64,000 bases of DNA from Nesterenkonia xinjiangensis (GCF_013410745.1 NZ_JACCFY010000001.1:1116001-1180000), one strand, 5' to 3'; shown: positions 36,246 through 51,252, counted from the stretch's first letter. Program-made: numbers and translations. The notes: generated by a model not told the origin, from the letters alone.

Positions 36246-36890
36246 TCAGAGGCCGTGATCGCGGAAAAGCTTCTCGTCGGGATCGGTGAGGGACTCTTCC
36301 AGCAGCCACCGGTTGGTGCGCAGAGCCTGCAGATTCTTCGCGACGACGGTGTCCCGCGTCTTGGCCACAGCTTCTGCCAACAGCCCGATCTGCTCCTTGA
36401 ACTCCCCGGCGTGGGTGGGCTTGGCACTGTCCGGAAGCTCCAGGAACAGCTCGAGGGTGCGCGGCAGATGGCGGGTGATGGTCCGGCGCACGGCGTCCTG
36501 CTGCTCGGGCAGGCGTTCGAGGGTGGACCATCGGTCCACGATCTCCTCCAGACCCACGACCATCATGCGAAGCTGCCCCTGGGTAGAGGGCGGAAGCTTC
36601 GCGGCCCTGCTGCGAATCGTGGACTCCAGCTCTGCCAGGGATTCACGCAGCGAGCTCTGGTCATCGCTCAGGAGGCGGGTGCGCCGCTGCGAGGACTGGG
36701 CCATGCCGCTCATGGTCCCGTAGGTGGCGGCGGCTCCTGCTCCCCCGAACACGACACCGGCCAGCACAGCCCAGGCATTGGGCAGCATGATGATCAGAAG
36801 CGCGGTGAAGAGCAGGACGAAGACGCTCGCAGAGACGGCCACCTGGGCACGTCGACGGCGGTCCTCTCCCCCAGCCGGCGGGCCGATCAT
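36246..36890 (-). CDS. Hypothetical membrane-anchored helical protein
   Basis: A 214-residue protein with a short basic N-terminus, two closely spaced membrane helices (about residues 17-60), then a cytosolic helical region with likely coiled coils (ESTIRSRAAKL, LEEIVDRWSTLERLPEQQDAVRRTITRHLPRTL). Layout and size resemble the XpaC (5-bromo-4-chloroindolyl phosphate hydrolysis) family, but I cannot confirm it. It lies upstream of the TetR gene on the same strand and after tRNA-Pro. Confidence 0.7.
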   Translation of the reverse strand: MIGPPAGGEDRRRRAQVAVSASVFVLLFTALLIIMLPNAWAVLAGVVFGGAGAAATYGTMSGMAQSSQRRTRLLSDDQSSLRESLAELESTIRSRAAKLPPSTQGQLRMMVVGLEEIVDRWSTLERLPEQQDAVRRTITRHLPRTLELFLELPDSAKPTHAGEFKEQIGLLAEAVAKTRDTVVAKNLQALRTNRWLLEESLTDPDEKLFRDHGL

Positions 36891-36960
36891 CTCGGAGCCG
36901 ATGGCTTCCTCCTCCTCGTCGGGGATCGTCCGTGGAGTCCAGCATATCCAGAGACGACAA

Positions 36961-36988
36961 AGGGGCCCGATCTGGCGATCGAGCCCCT
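36961..36988 (-). terminator. Terminator after tRNA-Pro
   Basis: AGGGGC/GCCCCT and CGATC/GATCG form a two-part stem with a TGGC loop 8 nt past the tRNA 3' end, followed on the minus strand by TTTGT. Confidence 0.6.
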
Positions 36989-36995
36989 CATCTGG

Positions 36996-37072
<77 letters not shown>

Positions 37073-37175
37073 GTGCTCTGCGACAAGCCGACACGCGACT
37101 TTCACAGGAGACCATACTAGCCAAGACGCCCACCACCTGCCAAAACGGCATAGTGAAGCTGCCAGGACTGGACAC

Positions 37176-37224
37176 AGCTGACGCCCGTCACGTCGGCGCC
37201 ATTGCCGTCGTGCGGGCGTCAGCT
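37176..37224 (-). terminator. rRNA operon terminator
   Basis: AGCTGACGCCCG/CGGGCGTCAGCT (12 bp) is extended inside by CACG/CGTG after a one-base bulge. It begins about 12 nt past the 5S 3' end on the minus strand. Confidence 0.75.
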
Positions 37225-37236
37225 CTGTGAAGTGGT

Positions 37237-37353
37237 GTCCGGCGGTGACCTACTCTCCCACACACTCCCGTGTGCAGTACCATCGGCGCTGTGGGTCTTA
37301 GCTTCCGGGTTCGGGATGGGACCGGGCGTTTCCCCCACGCTATGACCGCCGTA
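37237..37353 (-). rRNA. 5S ribosomal RNA
   Basis: About 117 nt. The terminal helix ACGGCGGT...ACCGCC closes the molecule, and the conserved CCCGAACCCGGAAGCTAAG loop and GGGAGAGTAGGTC segment are present. Ends may be off by a few bases. Confidence 0.93.
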
Positions 37354-37501
37354 ACTCTCTCAACCCAACCACACACCACCACAAGCATGGCGTATGACGG
37401 GTAAACCTGTTACGAAACACTGTTCAATTCTCACCACCCACCCACACCACAACAAACATCGTCCATGTGGGGGGGGTAGGGCTTATTGGTCAGGGACCGC
37501 C

Positions 37502-37516
37502 TAGTGGACGCGAGCA
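37502..37516. repeat. 3' half of the 23S rRNA processing stem
   Basis: TAGTGGACGCGAGCA here is the exact reverse complement of 40831-40845 on the other side of 23S. In the transcript the two pair as a 15-bp precursor stem enclosing 23S, the usual RNase III substrate. Confidence 0.75.
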
Positions 37517-37592
37517 CGCTAGTGTTCTCAAATGATTCTTGCAGAGCACCCATACCAGACACACGAAGCATGCGTATCAAGTATGTAGGTGG

Positions 37593-42777
<5,185 letters not shown>

Positions 42778-42990
42778 AAATGAGAAGAAACCAGAACACA
42801 CACCGCACCAGTCCCCAAGACACTGATGGACGATCATGCCGGAAAAACACGATCACCACAGCATCCCTCACAGGAACCAGCCAGGCATGCGATCCAGATA
42901 AAACGATCCTTAGCTGATACGTGACACCACCACGGGGGTGGCAGCATCACGCCAACCAAATAATCAATACTTTGGTATCAACAAACTTGG

Positions 42991-43015
42991 CACACTATTG
43001 AGTTCTCAAACAACA
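42991..43015 (-). promoter_or_regulatory. Conserved rRNA leader element (BoxA-like)
   Basis: The minus strand reads TGTTGTTTGAGAACTC then AATAGTGTG, a segment conserved before actinobacterial 16S genes and thought to belong to the antitermination leader. A related copy occurs before 23S in the spacer. Confidence 0.65.
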
Positions 43016-43117
43016 GGCGCTCCCGGCACCACCGGAAGAAAACCACTTACCTAGAATATCATATCATATTCTGTGTTCTTAGTTTTCGTTTCCGGATCGC
43101 TCCGAAGCAACTTTTCC

Positions 43118-43214
43118 ATCCTAGAACATTTCGTTTCCGGCTGTCAAACCCGGTCCCGATCCATCCTCTGGACGGCAACTTCTCTATCTTACCTGGCCGA
43201 TCCTGCCTTGTCAA
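43118..43214 (-). promoter_or_regulatory. Two tandem rRNA operon promoters
   Basis: P1: -35 TTGACA (43209-43214), -10 TAAGAT (43186-43191), 17 bp apart. P2: -35 TTGACA (43142-43147), -10 TAGGAT (43118-43123), 18 bp apart. Both are near-consensus. An AT-rich palindrome, GAATAT/ATATTC, sits at 43054-43071 in the leader. The remaining stretch 43215-43544, up to the end of the maltokinase-like gene, shows nothing I recognise. Confidence 0.82.
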
Positions 43215-43544
43215 AACCACTCTGTGCGAGCTATTCGATCCAGCAGCATGACCTCAAGGACTTCGAAGTCTGCGCCTGGCCTCTCGGCTGTGCCGGTCAC
43301 CCTGGCGCGGAATGAAACTCTAGCACCATCTCTGAGCGAATGTAAACTTCGCGTGAAGTCGGCCTCGGATCCTTCTCCTGACTGGGATCCAGGCGGTTCG
43401 AGCCCTTTGTCCTCGGGCTCTGTCCCATGTCTCTGCGCTCACATCTTGACGATGGCCTTCGGCCCTCAGAAGGACCGGCCAGCACTCAACTTCACCGGAG
43501 ACGATTCCCTCGCGCCCACCTCACCCCTCAAGGGTGACCACGTA

Positions 43545-45020
43545 TTAGGACTCAGCCTGCAGAAGCATCGAAGGTCGGAAGACCCACTGTCCCTGCCAGC
43601 GAGAGAAGAGCTCGAGCGCCTCCGCGAGCATGGCCGCACGGAAGAACACCGAATCGATCGCGGTGACATCGGCGTCGCTCTGCCGGTACCCCTCCAGGAA
43701 CACCTCGGAGACGTCCTCGTACCACTGCCCCAAGTTCACCGGGCCGGCCTCGGAAGTCTTCCCTGCGGCGGGGTCCTCACTGGCCACCTCCATGACCAGA
43801 TTCGCGAAGGACATCAACATGGTGACCACATCGCGAAGCGGCAGAGCATGATCGGACATCCCACCGTCCTCGTTGAAGATCCAGCGCTCCTCGTCACCTC
43901 CGGCCTGATGCGCATGTGCCAGGCCCAGCCCACCATGGACGCGCTGCAGCATCATCGGTTCGTCGACCTCGCGCAGCTGAGACCGCATCACGTCGATGAC
44001 CTCACTCATGTCCGTGCGCTCGTCATCGTCGAACTCCTCGCGCACCTGCTCCCACTGCTCACCGAGCGCGGCCTTGGCGTTGCCGGACATCTCCCTGAGC
44101 TGATCGCGGGTCTGCGGGTGCGCGCCGAAGGCACCGGCGAGATCCGCATGGAATGTTCCCAGAGCAAGGCCCATCTGGCGGGCCAGACGTTTGAAGGTCT
44201 TCCCCTCGGTCATCGCCCTCTTCGCCAGGCTTCTGCCGTCGGGCGCCTGTCCGGTCGCATCACGGATGATCGCCAGGTCCCCGGTGATCCAGGTCTCCTC
44301 GCCGCCGTCTGCCAGAGCTGCCGCCCGGTCCTCCCAGGAACAGCTGACGATCCCCAGCACCTGCGAGATCGACGTCGCGTGGGCATCGGTCAGGGTCAGG
44401 GCGGTGTCCAGCTCCACGCCCCGTTCCGCGTGCGGCCGCCGCTGGAACTCGACCACCACACGCTGATCCAGGCGTGCGTCCTCGGCCACACCCTCCGGAG
44501 TGATCATAGTTCGCGTGACGGGGCGCAGCTTCGACTCGCTCGCGGTCCGCCGGAGCTGCACCGTGAAAGGTGCCCACTGGTCGAAGCCGCCGTAGGCCTC
44601 CCCGCGCGACCGACCGTTGCGACTGCCCTGGCGCCGTCGTGCCATCTCCAGCCAGGCCGCGAGGAATGCACGGTCCCGGGCGCCGTCGTAGAGCCAGACC
44701 TCATCACCGTGGGCCGCGGTCAGGCGTCCGATGAAGGCGTTCTTGCCCGCCAGCGCGGACGGGCGACTGCGGACAGCCACCGGCACCGCGACCCGGTCAC
44801 GATGCCTCTCCCGGCGGCTGGCGACGTGGTCCACGTCGAAGATGTGCATCTCGAGGAAGAGCTGGGGGTCGGAATCCCCCGCAGGAGTGGGAAGGCGAAG
44901 TCCACCGACACGAGTCAGGCTGCGACGGCCGCGACGAGCCGGGAACCAGGGCTGATGGACCAACCAGCTCTCCATGACCTCCAGAAAGCCAGGCTGTTCC
45001 TCGCCGCGCACTCGCGTCAT
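43545..45020 (-). CDS. Maltokinase-like protein with degenerate catalytic motifs
   Basis: A 491-residue protein with the maltokinase layout: an N-cap region (HQPWFPARRGRRSLTRVG) and a two-lobed kinase-like domain. Active maltokinases have HGDxHLGQ and DFEGE; here the first reads VHGGLGLAHAH (near residue 361) and the second FNEDGGM (near 381), while the following PLRDVVTMLMSF helix is conserved. The catalytic and metal-binding Asp therefore look lost. ATG 45020 has GGAGGAGG 5 nt upstream. It may be a pseudokinase with a structural or sensing role. It lies just upstream of the rRNA promoters. Confidence 0.75.
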   Translation of the reverse strand: MTRVRGEEQPGFLEVMESWLVHQPWFPARRGRRSLTRVGGLRLPTPAGDSDPQLFLEMHIFDVDHVASRRERHRDRVAVPVAVRSRPSALAGKNAFIGRLTAAHGDEVWLYDGARDRAFLAAWLEMARRRQGSRNGRSRGEAYGGFDQWAPFTVQLRRTASESKLRPVTRTMITPEGVAEDARLDQRVVVEFQRRPHAERGVELDTALTLTDAHATSISQVLGIVSCSWEDRAAALADGGEETWITGDLAIIRDATGQAPDGRSLAKRAMTEGKTFKRLARQMGLALGTFHADLAGAFGAHPQTRDQLREMSGNAKAALGEQWEQVREEFDDDERTDMSEVIDVMRSQLREVDEPMMLQRVHGGLGLAHAHQAGGDEERWIFNEDGGMSDHALPLRDVVTMLMSFANLVMEVASEDPAAGKTSEAGPVNLGQWYEDVSEVFLEGYRQSDADVTAIDSVFFRAAMLAEALELFSRWQGQWVFRPSMLLQAES

Positions 45021-45152
45021 CCACGCCTCCTCCGCCACTGATCCGACTGCCGCTCTGCGTCTTCTCCGACGGTACCGCAGGACGCCGGCGATCCGGCGCT
45101 GATCCGACCCATCAGCCGTGAATCGCTCCGGCGGACCGCCAGAGAGACGGGA

Positions 45153-46148
45153 TCACCCCTGACTGCGGCGGAGCCTCGCCACTTCATAGAGCGAGATCCC
45201 CACGGCCATGGAGGCGTTGAGAGACTCCGTGGAGGAGGCGATGGGGATCGAGACGATCTGATCGCAGGTCTCCCTGACCAGGCGCGAAAGCCCTCGACCC
45301 TCGGAGCCGACCACCAGCACGAGGGGTTCCCCCGCGAGTGCGAGCCCCGGCAGATCCACATCACCGTCACCGTCCAGCCCCAGCACGAAGTACCCCTGCG
45401 CCTTCGCCTCACGCAGCGCGACGGTCAGGTTCGTCGCCCGGGCGACCGGAATGCGCGCGGCGGCCCCGGCAGAGGTCTTCCAGGCGGTGGCCGTCACCCC
45501 GGCACTGCGCCGTTCGGGGACGAGCACGCCATCGGCGTCGAAGGCCGACGCCGCACGCAGGATCGCCCCCAGATTGCGGGGGTCCGTGATGGAGTCACAG
45601 GCGACCAGCAGCGGCTGATGCGGGATGTGGCCCTTCTGCGCCTTCTGCAGGAGAGACTCGATGAGCTCCACGGCGTCGGCGTAGTCATAGGGCTCCAGGA
45701 CCAGAGCGATGCCCTGATGCACGGCGTCGCCGGTGGTGTTGTCCAGCTGACGACGCGAGACCTCCTTGATGCGCACGCCCTGCTCCGCGGCATGGCCCAG
45801 CGCCTCACGGACCCGCCCATCGGAGTCGACGTCGGTGGCCACGTGCATCTCTCGAGCGGGGACACGCTCCACGAGTGCCTCCAGCACCGCGTTGCGTCCG
45901 GCCACGACATCATCGGTGCCGTGACCTGAGCCCCGGCGCCCCCTCGAATGCTGCCCCTGCTGCTTCGACTGGGCGCGCTCGGCCAGCATCTTCTGCCGGT
46001 GCGCCTTGTGGTAGACGCGGTCCTCAGCCTTGGGAGTCGGGCCCTTGCCTTCGAGCTTCCGACGGCCCTGCCCGCCGGAGCCTGCGCTGGCCCCCTTCTT
46101 CTGCTTCTTCCGCACTGCGGCGGAACGGGGGCGAGAATCCTTAGCCAT
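45153..46148 (-). CDS. rlmB: 23S rRNA (guanosine-2'-O-)-methyltransferase, TrmH/RlmB family
   Basis: A 331-residue SPOUT methyltransferase. A basic 75-residue N-terminal extension precedes the L30e-like substrate domain ([14 protein letters not shown]) and the SPOUT domain with motif 1 [12 protein letters not shown], motif 2 [10 protein letters not shown] and motif 3 [15 protein letters not shown]. It should methylate the 2'-O of a 23S guanosine (Gm2251 in E. coli). Its start overlaps the cysS stop by 8 nt, a usual actinobacterial pairing. Confidence 0.93.
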   Translation of the reverse strand: MAKDSRPRSAAVRKKQKKGASAGSGGQGRRKLEGKGPTPKAEDRVYHKAHRQKMLAERAQSKQQGQHSRGRRGSGHGTDDVVAGRNAVLEALVERVPAREMHVATDVDSDGRVREALGHAAEQGVRIKEVSRRQLDNTTGDAVHQGIALVLEPYDYADAVELIESLLQKAQKGHIPHQPLLVACDSITDPRNLGAILRAASAFDADGVLVPERRSAGVTATAWKTSAGAAARIPVARATNLTVALREAKAQGYFVLGLDGDGDVDLPGLALAGEPLVLVVGSEGRGLSRLVRETCDQIVSIPIASSTESLNASMAVGISLYEVARLRRSQG

Positions 46149-47607
46149 GAACGGCCTCCTTCTGGGACGCGCGAGTCAGCACCCAACGGGCGCCGTCGCG
46201 GGAGTCCTCGATCTGCACGCCGACCTCGGTCAGCTGGTCACGGATGGCATCCGCACGGGCAAAGTCCTTCTGCGCCTTGGCCTCGGCCCGCTCCGCGAGA
46301 AGCGTCTCCACCAGAGAGGACAGCGCCGCGTGGGCCGGGCCGCCTTCCGCAGCCTCCGGCTCGGGAACATCCAGGAGTCCCAGGACCGAGCTCATCGCGG
46401 CGACCTCCTGCGCCCGGGCGGTGGCCGCCTCGCCGTCCCCTGAGTCCAAGGCCGTGTTGCCGGCGCGGACCGTCTCATGGAGCACGGCCAGGGCGGCCGG
46501 GACGTTGAGGTCGTCATCCATGGCGGCGGTGAACGCCTGCGGCACGATGCCCTCATGGGTGATGCCCGCTCCTCCATCGGCACGCGCCAGGAAGGTCTCC
46601 ACACGTTCGACCGCGGCCTCCGCCTCGACGAGGGAGCTCGGGCGGTAGTCCAGCTGGGAGCGGTACTGCGCCTGGCCCAGGAAGTACCGGACCGCCACCG
46701 GCCGGGCCGCGGCGAGCATCTCCTCCGGGGAGACCGTGTTGCCGAGGGACTTCGACATCTTCTCGCCCTGAAAGGTCACCATGCCGTTGTGCAGCCAGTA
46801 TCGAGCGAAGCCGTCACCGGCGGCCGCAGACTGGGCGAGCTCGTTCTCGTGGTGCGGGAAACGCAGGTCCAGCCCGCCGCCATGGATGTCAAAGGTGGAG
46901 CCCAGGTACTTGGTGGACATCGCCGAGCACTCCAGGTGCCAGCCTGGACGGCCTCGGCCCCAGGGCGAGTCCCAGGAGGCCGTCTCCGGCTCACCGTCCT
47001 TGTGGCCCTTCCACAGTGCGAAGTCCCGCGGATCACGCTTGCCGCGCGGATCGGCGTCGGGCGCATCCTGCATGTCCTCCACCCGCTGCCGGGTCAGCTC
47101 CCCATAGGAGGGCCAGGACCGGACGTCGAAGTAGACGTCGCCGGAGCCGTCGGCCGCCGGATAGGCGTGCCCGGCGTCCAGGAGCCGCTGGACCAGGGTG
47201 AACATCTCGGTCATATGACCGGTCGCACGGGGCTCATAGCGCGGACGGCGCACCCCGAGGGCGTCATAGGCCTCATGGAATGCCTGCTCGAAGCGGTAGG
47301 CCAGGGCGAACCACGGCTCCTGCTCCGGGTAGTCCGGCTCCGCCGCGAAGTCAGGTGCAAAGGAGGCCGCCGACTTCTCCAGGATCTTGTCATCGATGTC
47401 GGTGACATTGCGGACCGAGAGGACGTCGTAGCCGCTGTGCTCGAGCCAGCGGACCAGGATGTCGAAGGCGACGGCGGAGCGCACATGTCCCACATGGGGG
47501 CGACCCTGGACGGTGGCGCCACAGTAGTACAGCGAGACCCGGCCCTCTTCGAGAGGCTCGAAGTCGCGGACGGTCGCCGTCTTGGTGTCATAGAGTCGCA
47601 GTGCCAC
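46141..47607 (-). CDS. cysS: Cysteinyl-tRNA synthetase
   Basis: A 488-residue class I synthetase. HIGH motif as HVGH at 38-41, zinc-ligand Cys29 in LYYCG with further Cys/His downstream ([17 protein letters not shown]), and KMSKS in [10 protein letters not shown] near 280. The C-terminal helical domain has the usual length. It charges tRNA-Cys. It lies 9 bp downstream of ispDF and overlaps rlmB, forming the carD-ispDF-cysS-rlmB run. Confidence 0.97.
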   Translation of the reverse strand: MALRLYDTKTATVRDFEPLEEGRVSLYYCGATVQGRPHVGHVRSAVAFDILVRWLEHSGYDVLSVRNVTDIDDKILEKSAASFAPDFAAEPDYPEQEPWFALAYRFEQAFHEAYDALGVRRPRYEPRATGHMTEMFTLVQRLLDAGHAYPAADGSGDVYFDVRSWPSYGELTRQRVEDMQDAPDADPRGKRDPRDFALWKGHKDGEPETASWDSPWGRGRPGWHLECSAMSTKYLGSTFDIHGGGLDLRFPHHENELAQSAAAGDGFARYWLHNGMVTFQGEKMSKSLGNTVSPEEMLAAARPVAVRYFLGQAQYRSQLDYRPSSLVEAEAAVERVETFLARADGGAGITHEGIVPQAFTAAMDDDLNVPAALAVLHETVRAGNTALDSGDGEAATARAQEVAAMSSVLGLLDVPEPEAAEGGPAHAALSSLVETLLAERAEAKAQKDFARADAIRDQLTEVGVQIEDSRDGARWVLTRASQKEAVHG

Positions 47608-47616
47608 GGGGAAAGC

Positions 47617-49074
47617 CTATCCGACCTGTGCCGTCAGGGTCCGTGCCCCTTCGTGCCGGGGGATCAGCACTGCGGTGGCGGTGGCCAGCACACCCTCGCC
47701 GCGGCCGGTGAATCCCAGCCCGTCCGACGTGGTCGCGCTCAGCGCCACCGGAGCTCCTGCCGCCTCAGTCAGCACCCGTTGGGCCTCCACGCGCCGCGGG
47801 CCGAACTTGGGCCGTTTGGCCACGAACTGCACGGAGATGCTGCCGATCTCGAAACCGGCATCCCGGACGATGCGGGCAGCCTCCTGCAGCAGCCGGGCTC
47901 CGGAGGCGCCTTCCAGCTCGGGGCGATCCGTGCCCAGAGTGTCCGCGCCGAAATGCACGCCCAGGTCTCCGACCCCCGCCGCGCTGAACAGCGCGTCGCA
48001 GGCTGCATGGGCCACGGCGTCACCGTCAGAATGACCGGTCAGCCCCTGCTCGCCCGGCCAGTGCAGTCCGGCCAGCCACATCTCGCGCGGTTCGGAGGCC
48101 GGGGCGACGGCGTGGACGTCGTGGCCGATGCCCACCCGCGGGGTGAGCACCATCGGGACACCCGGCCCCGTCTCAGCAGGGGCGGGCGCCGACACCGGCG
48201 CGAGGTCATCGTGAGCAGCTCCCGACGCCTCGGCGACAAGAGCCTCCGCGGCGAGCAGATCCGCAGGCGTGGTGATCTTCAGGGCCCGCGCATCCCCCGG
48301 CACCACGACGACGTCGACCCCGAGAGCCTCGGCGATCATCGCCTCATCAGTCAGTGCCTCGGCCTCTGCGTCAGCGATGTCCCCCAGGTGGGCGAAGGCC
48401 CGCTGCAGGAACGCCAGAGTGAACCCCTGCGGAGTCTGGACCGCGCGCAGCTCAGCGCGCGGCACGGTCTCGCGAACCTGCTCAGCCTGCAGCTCGACGC
48501 CTGCAGCGCGGGACTCCGTCTCCTCGACAGGAAGGACCCGCTTGATCGTGTCGGTGACCGGGAGCGCGGGCACTACGGCCTCCGAGCCCGCCTCGACCTG
48601 GCGGGCGACCCGGTGGGCGACATCCCCAGGGGTCAGCGGACGCGCGGCGTCGTGGACCAGCACCGTCAGCCTCTCCGCATCCCAGCCGTGCCGGCGGGCA
48701 TGGTCGGTGACGGCGTCCATGCCCCGCGCCACCGAGACCGGTCGTGAGCTCCCGCCTTCGCAGACCACGACCTCCACCCCGGTCCGGCGAGCATGATCGG
48801 CGCCGAGGGCGGCGAGCTTCTCACGCGCCTCCGGCTCTCCGGGGAGCACCAGCACCAGCAGCTCGAGCTCCAGTCCGGGCGCGGCCTGGGGGCTCATCGC
48901 CTCCAGGGCGTGCGCCAGCAGGGGGCGTCCGCCGAGGTCCACGAGTGCCTTCGGCATCCCCTGCCCCAGACGCTGTCCGCTCCCGGCCGCCACCACGACG
49001 AGCGCCCGGTGCTGTTCAGCATCCGGGCGCTTCGTCTCAGCCGGTGCGACCTGGGGCCCCACCTGATGATTCAC
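47617..49074 (-). CDS. ispDF: Bifunctional IspD-IspF (MEP isoprenoid pathway)
   Basis: A 485-residue fusion. The IspD half (about 20-275) carries [24 protein letters not shown] and VLVHDAARP; it makes CDP-methylerythritol. An Ala/Pro linker (~280-310) joins the IspF half (about 315-475) with [10 protein letters not shown] and the zinc loop [19 protein letters not shown], forming the 2,4-cyclodiphosphate. GTG 49074 was chosen for its GAGGC site; an upstream open frame runs into carD without homology. The intervening IspE is not in the window. Confidence 0.95.
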   Translation of the reverse strand: MNHQVGPQVAPAETKRPDAEQHRALVVVAAGSGQRLGQGMPKALVDLGGRPLLAHALEAMSPQAAPGLELELLVLVLPGEPEAREKLAALGADHARRTGVEVVVCEGGSSRPVSVARGMDAVTDHARRHGWDAERLTVLVHDAARPLTPGDVAHRVARQVEAGSEAVVPALPVTDTIKRVLPVEETESRAAGVELQAEQVRETVPRAELRAVQTPQGFTLAFLQRAFAHLGDIADAEAEALTDEAMIAEALGVDVVVVPGDARALKITTPADLLAAEALVAEASGAAHDDLAPVSAPAPAETGPGVPMVLTPRVGIGHDVHAVAPASEPREMWLAGLHWPGEQGLTGHSDGDAVAHAACDALFSAAGVGDLGVHFGADTLGTDRPELEGASGARLLQEAARIVRDAGFEIGSISVQFVAKRPKFGPRRVEAQRVLTEAAGAPVALSATTSDGLGFTGRGEGVLATATAVLIPRHEGARTLTAQVG

Positions 49075-49111
49075 CTGTTCTGTGCCTCGCTGTGTGTTCG
49101 GGGCCGCAGGG

Positions 49112-49636
49112 TCATTTCTTCGCGGACGCCGGCTCGGCGTCCTTGGGCTTCGGAGCTTCGTCCAGGACGTCATCCAGAAGCTTCTCAGCCGCATCCTCCT
49201 CGAGCTTCTTCGCCAGTGCCAGCTCCGAGACCAGGATCTGCCGTGCCTTGGCCAGCATCCGCTTCTCTCCAGCGGAGAGGCCTCGATCGTTCTCCCGACG
49301 CCACAGGTCTCGAACGACCTCGGCGACCTTGTTCACGTCGCCGGAGGCCAGCTTCTCCAGGTTGGCCTTGTACCGACGCGACCAGTTCGTCGGCTCCTCG
49401 GTGTACTCAGCCCGCAGGACGTCGAAGACGTGCTCGAGGCCCTCCTTGCCGACCACATCCCGCACGCCGACCAGGTCGACGTTCTCTGCAGGAACCTCGA
49501 TGGTCAGGTCACCCTGGGAGACTCGGAGCTTCAGATACATCTTCTCCTCGCCCCGGATCGTGCGCATCTTGACTTCCTCGATGGTCGCCGCGCCGTGGTG
49601 CGGGTATACAACTGTCTCGCCGACCTCAAAAATCAT
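49112..49636 (-). CDS. carD: CarD-type RNA polymerase-binding transcription factor
   Basis: A 174-residue regulator that binds the RNA polymerase beta subunit and stabilises open complexes, notably at rRNA promoters. The N-terminal Tudor-like RNAP-interaction domain is [22 protein letters not shown]..., and the helical C-terminal domain includes the promoter-contacting Trp in [25 protein letters not shown] 49636 begins the homology, with AAAGGGG upstream. It heads the isoprenoid/cysS run. Confidence 0.96.
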   Translation of the reverse strand: MIFEVGETVVYPHHGAATIEEVKMRTIRGEEKMYLKLRVSQGDLTIEVPAENVDLVGVRDVVGKEGLEHVFDVLRAEYTEEPTNWSRRYKANLEKLASGDVNKVAEVVRDLWRRENDRGLSAGEKRMLAKARQILVSELALAKKLEEDAAEKLLDDVLDEAPKPKDAEPASAKK

Positions 49637-49955
49637 GTAATTGTTCCCCTTTCCCGCAGACAAGTTTATCACGGATCACACATGAGACAGCGTGTCGAAG
49701 CACACCTCTGTCGTCACGCGGCATAAGGTATGCCGCCGCAGTTCTTCGACAACGTGTAGAATCGCCGCAGACACCCGCCCACCGCGCGGGCCCGAGGTTG
49801 ACGTCGATCTCGGGCCAGGTCAGCACCCTCCCCGGGGCGCCGACCCCCTTGTCCCCGCGCGGTCACCCTGCGGCGTGACGACTCCTGGCTCGGTCTGCGA
49901 TGACGTAGTCTGGAATCGATCACCGTCGCACCGACATCGTGAGGAGACTCTCGAC
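49637..49955. promoter_or_regulatory. carD / lipoprotein divergent control region
   Basis: For carD (minus strand) a -35 TTGTCG (49747-49752) and -10 TACCTT (49725-49730) are 16 bp apart. A perfect 7-bp inverted repeat GCGGCAT-AAGGT-ATGCCGC (49718-49736) is centred on the -10 and may be an operator. For the lipoprotein only a weak -10 TAGTCT (49906-49911) is visible. Confidence 0.45.
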
Positions 49956-50516
49956 GTGAAGCTCGCCCCCTCCCAGGTCCGCCGTGCGGCCACGGCCTCC
50001 CTGGCGGCCATCGCCGTCATCGGCGTCACCGGCTGCAGCGCCGTCAACTATCAGGCGACCACGCACCAGTACTCCGGCTCCGACGGCGTGCGCGCGGAGA
50101 TCGACGACGTGAAGTTCCGCCACATCGCCTTCGTGGGCGCCGAGGCAGGCTCGCCCGCCCGTGCCATCGGCACGGTGAACAACGGCGGCACCGAGGACGT
50201 CGAGATCGCGATCAGCGCCGACGGAGAGTCCCACTCCTTCACCGTCCCGGCCGGCGACGCCGTCTCCCTGGAGCACGATGAGGAGTTCATCATCGAGAAC
50301 TTCCGCGGCGCCCCGGGCGACGTGCACGAGATCACCGTGAGCGTGGACGGAGAGGGCAAGGAGGTCGGCGCCTCCGTGCTCGACGGCGTCCTTCCCGAGT
50401 ACCGCGCCCTGCTCCCCGACGGCTACGACGAGGCCGTGGTGGAGCACCTCGAGCACGGCCCCGACACCTGGGGCAGCGGCGCCGCGCACCACGACCCGGA
50501 CGACGACGGCCACTGA
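49956..50516 (+). CDS. Putative lipoprotein of unknown function
   Basis: A 186-residue protein starting at GTG with GAGGAGA 8 nt upstream. A lipoprotein signal peptide ends in the lipobox VTGC (Cys27), so it should be anchored on the outer face of the membrane. The mature part looks beta-rich (VRAEIDDVKFRHIAFVG, ARAIGTVNNGGTEDVEIAI), resembling a small Ig-like or DUF461/PCuAC-like fold found in actinobacterial lipoproteins. The tail is His/Asp-rich (HHDPDDDGH), which might bind metal. Function unknown. Confidence 0.85.
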   Translation: MKLAPSQVRRAATASLAAIAVIGVTGCSAVNYQATTHQYSGSDGVRAEIDDVKFRHIAFVGAEAGSPARAIGTVNNGGTEDVEIAISADGESHSFTVPAGDAVSLEHDEEFIIENFRGAPGDVHEITVSVDGEGKEVGASVLDGVLPEYRALLPDGYDEAVVEHLEHGPDTWGSGAAHHDPDDDGH

Positions 50517-50548
50517 CCCGCCACCGGACGGAGCACGCCGCCACGACG

Positions 50549-50607
50549 GCCCAGACACCAGGGAGGGCCCAGCCGATCATCGGCTGGGCCCTCCCTGGTG
50601 TCTGGGC
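50549..50607. terminator. 29-bp perfect hairpin, bidirectional terminator
   Basis: 29-bp arms separated by one base lie between the convergent lipoprotein gene and the glutaredoxin-like gene, 5 bp past the latter's stop. Confidence 0.85.
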
Positions 50608-50612
50608 ACTGT

Positions 50613-50900
50613 TCAGGCCTTCAGGGCCTCACCCAGCAGACGGCGCAGGCGCACCGGATCCACTCGCCAGAAGTCGCGCACCTGGCCGTCGATCCGCAGC
50701 ACCGGGATCTCCTCGGCATGACGCGCCAACGTCTCGGGGTCCTCGGTCAGATCCACCTCCACAGGCTGGACGCCGAACTCCGCGCACACCTCGACGGTGA
50801 CCGCCACAGCCTCCTCACACAGGTGACACCCCTGCTTGGTGAGCACCTCGACGAGCACCGACCGGTCGTGCTGCTGCCCCGGGGACGTCTTCTGGACCAT
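50613..50900 (-). CDS. Glutaredoxin-like (DUF836) family protein
   Basis: A 95-residue thioredoxin-fold protein with a CHLC redox motif (VLTKQGCHLCEEA), the cis-proline segment EEIPVLRIDG and a short C-terminal helix. It is a cytosolic dithiol protein of the glutaredoxin-related DUF836 family; the partner is unknown. ATG 50900 is supported by AGGAGG 5 nt upstream. It lies downstream of the bS22 gene and its terminator on the same strand. Confidence 0.87.
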   Translation of the reverse strand: MVQKTSPGQQHDRSVLVEVLTKQGCHLCEEAVAVTVEVCAEFGVQPVEVDLTEDPETLARHAEEIPVLRIDGQVRDFWRVDPVRLRRLLGEALKA

Positions 50901-51005
50901 CCAGTCCTCCTGCCACGATGAACGGATCTGCCGCGACTGCGCGCGGCGGGTACGGTCGGTCCGGAACCCTCTCAGGCCCGGACTGACATGCGTCGGAGAC
51001 GACAA

Positions 51006-51035
51006 GACCCCGGGAGCGAAATCGCTGCCGGGGTC
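51006..51035 (-). terminator. Terminator after the bS22 gene
   Basis: GACCCCGG/CCGGGGTC (8 bp) with an inner AGCG/CGCT pair around an AAAT loop, starting 20 bp past the stop codon. Confidence 0.75.
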
Positions 51036-51054
51036 CATGTCAGCTCAGCGGAGC

Positions 51055-51153
51055 TCACTTCTTGTTGCGCCGCTGGTGACGAGTCTTGCGCAGGCGCTTG
51101 CGGTGCTTCTTCTTCGCCATACGCTTGCGGCGCTTCTTGATCACTGAGCCCAT
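51055..51153 (-). CDS. 30S ribosomal protein bS22 (AURKAIP1/COX24 domain)
   Basis: A 32-residue, extremely basic protein beginning MGSVIKKRRKRMAKKKHRK and ending RRNKK, nearly identical in plan to the small-subunit protein bS22 first seen in mycobacterial ribosomes. It sits near the decoding region of the 30S subunit. AAGGA precedes ATG 51153 and a strong hairpin follows the stop, so it is a single-gene unit. It is easy to miss because of its size. Confidence 0.92.
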   Translation of the reverse strand: MGSVIKKRRKRMAKKKHRKRLRKTRHQRRNKK

Positions 51154-51252
51154 AGGGTGCAGATCCTTGTCTGTCGGTGAATAGTCGAAAGGTCTCGGAA
51201 CAGTGTAGCGGTTCCGGGGCCCATGACTGGAATCGAGGGCAGCGCCCGGCCC

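Noticed and set aside
36217-36531. Longer TetR reading frame of 282 codons
   Set aside because: The added 104 codons are Arg/His-rich, overlap the neighbouring membrane-protein gene and have no homology.
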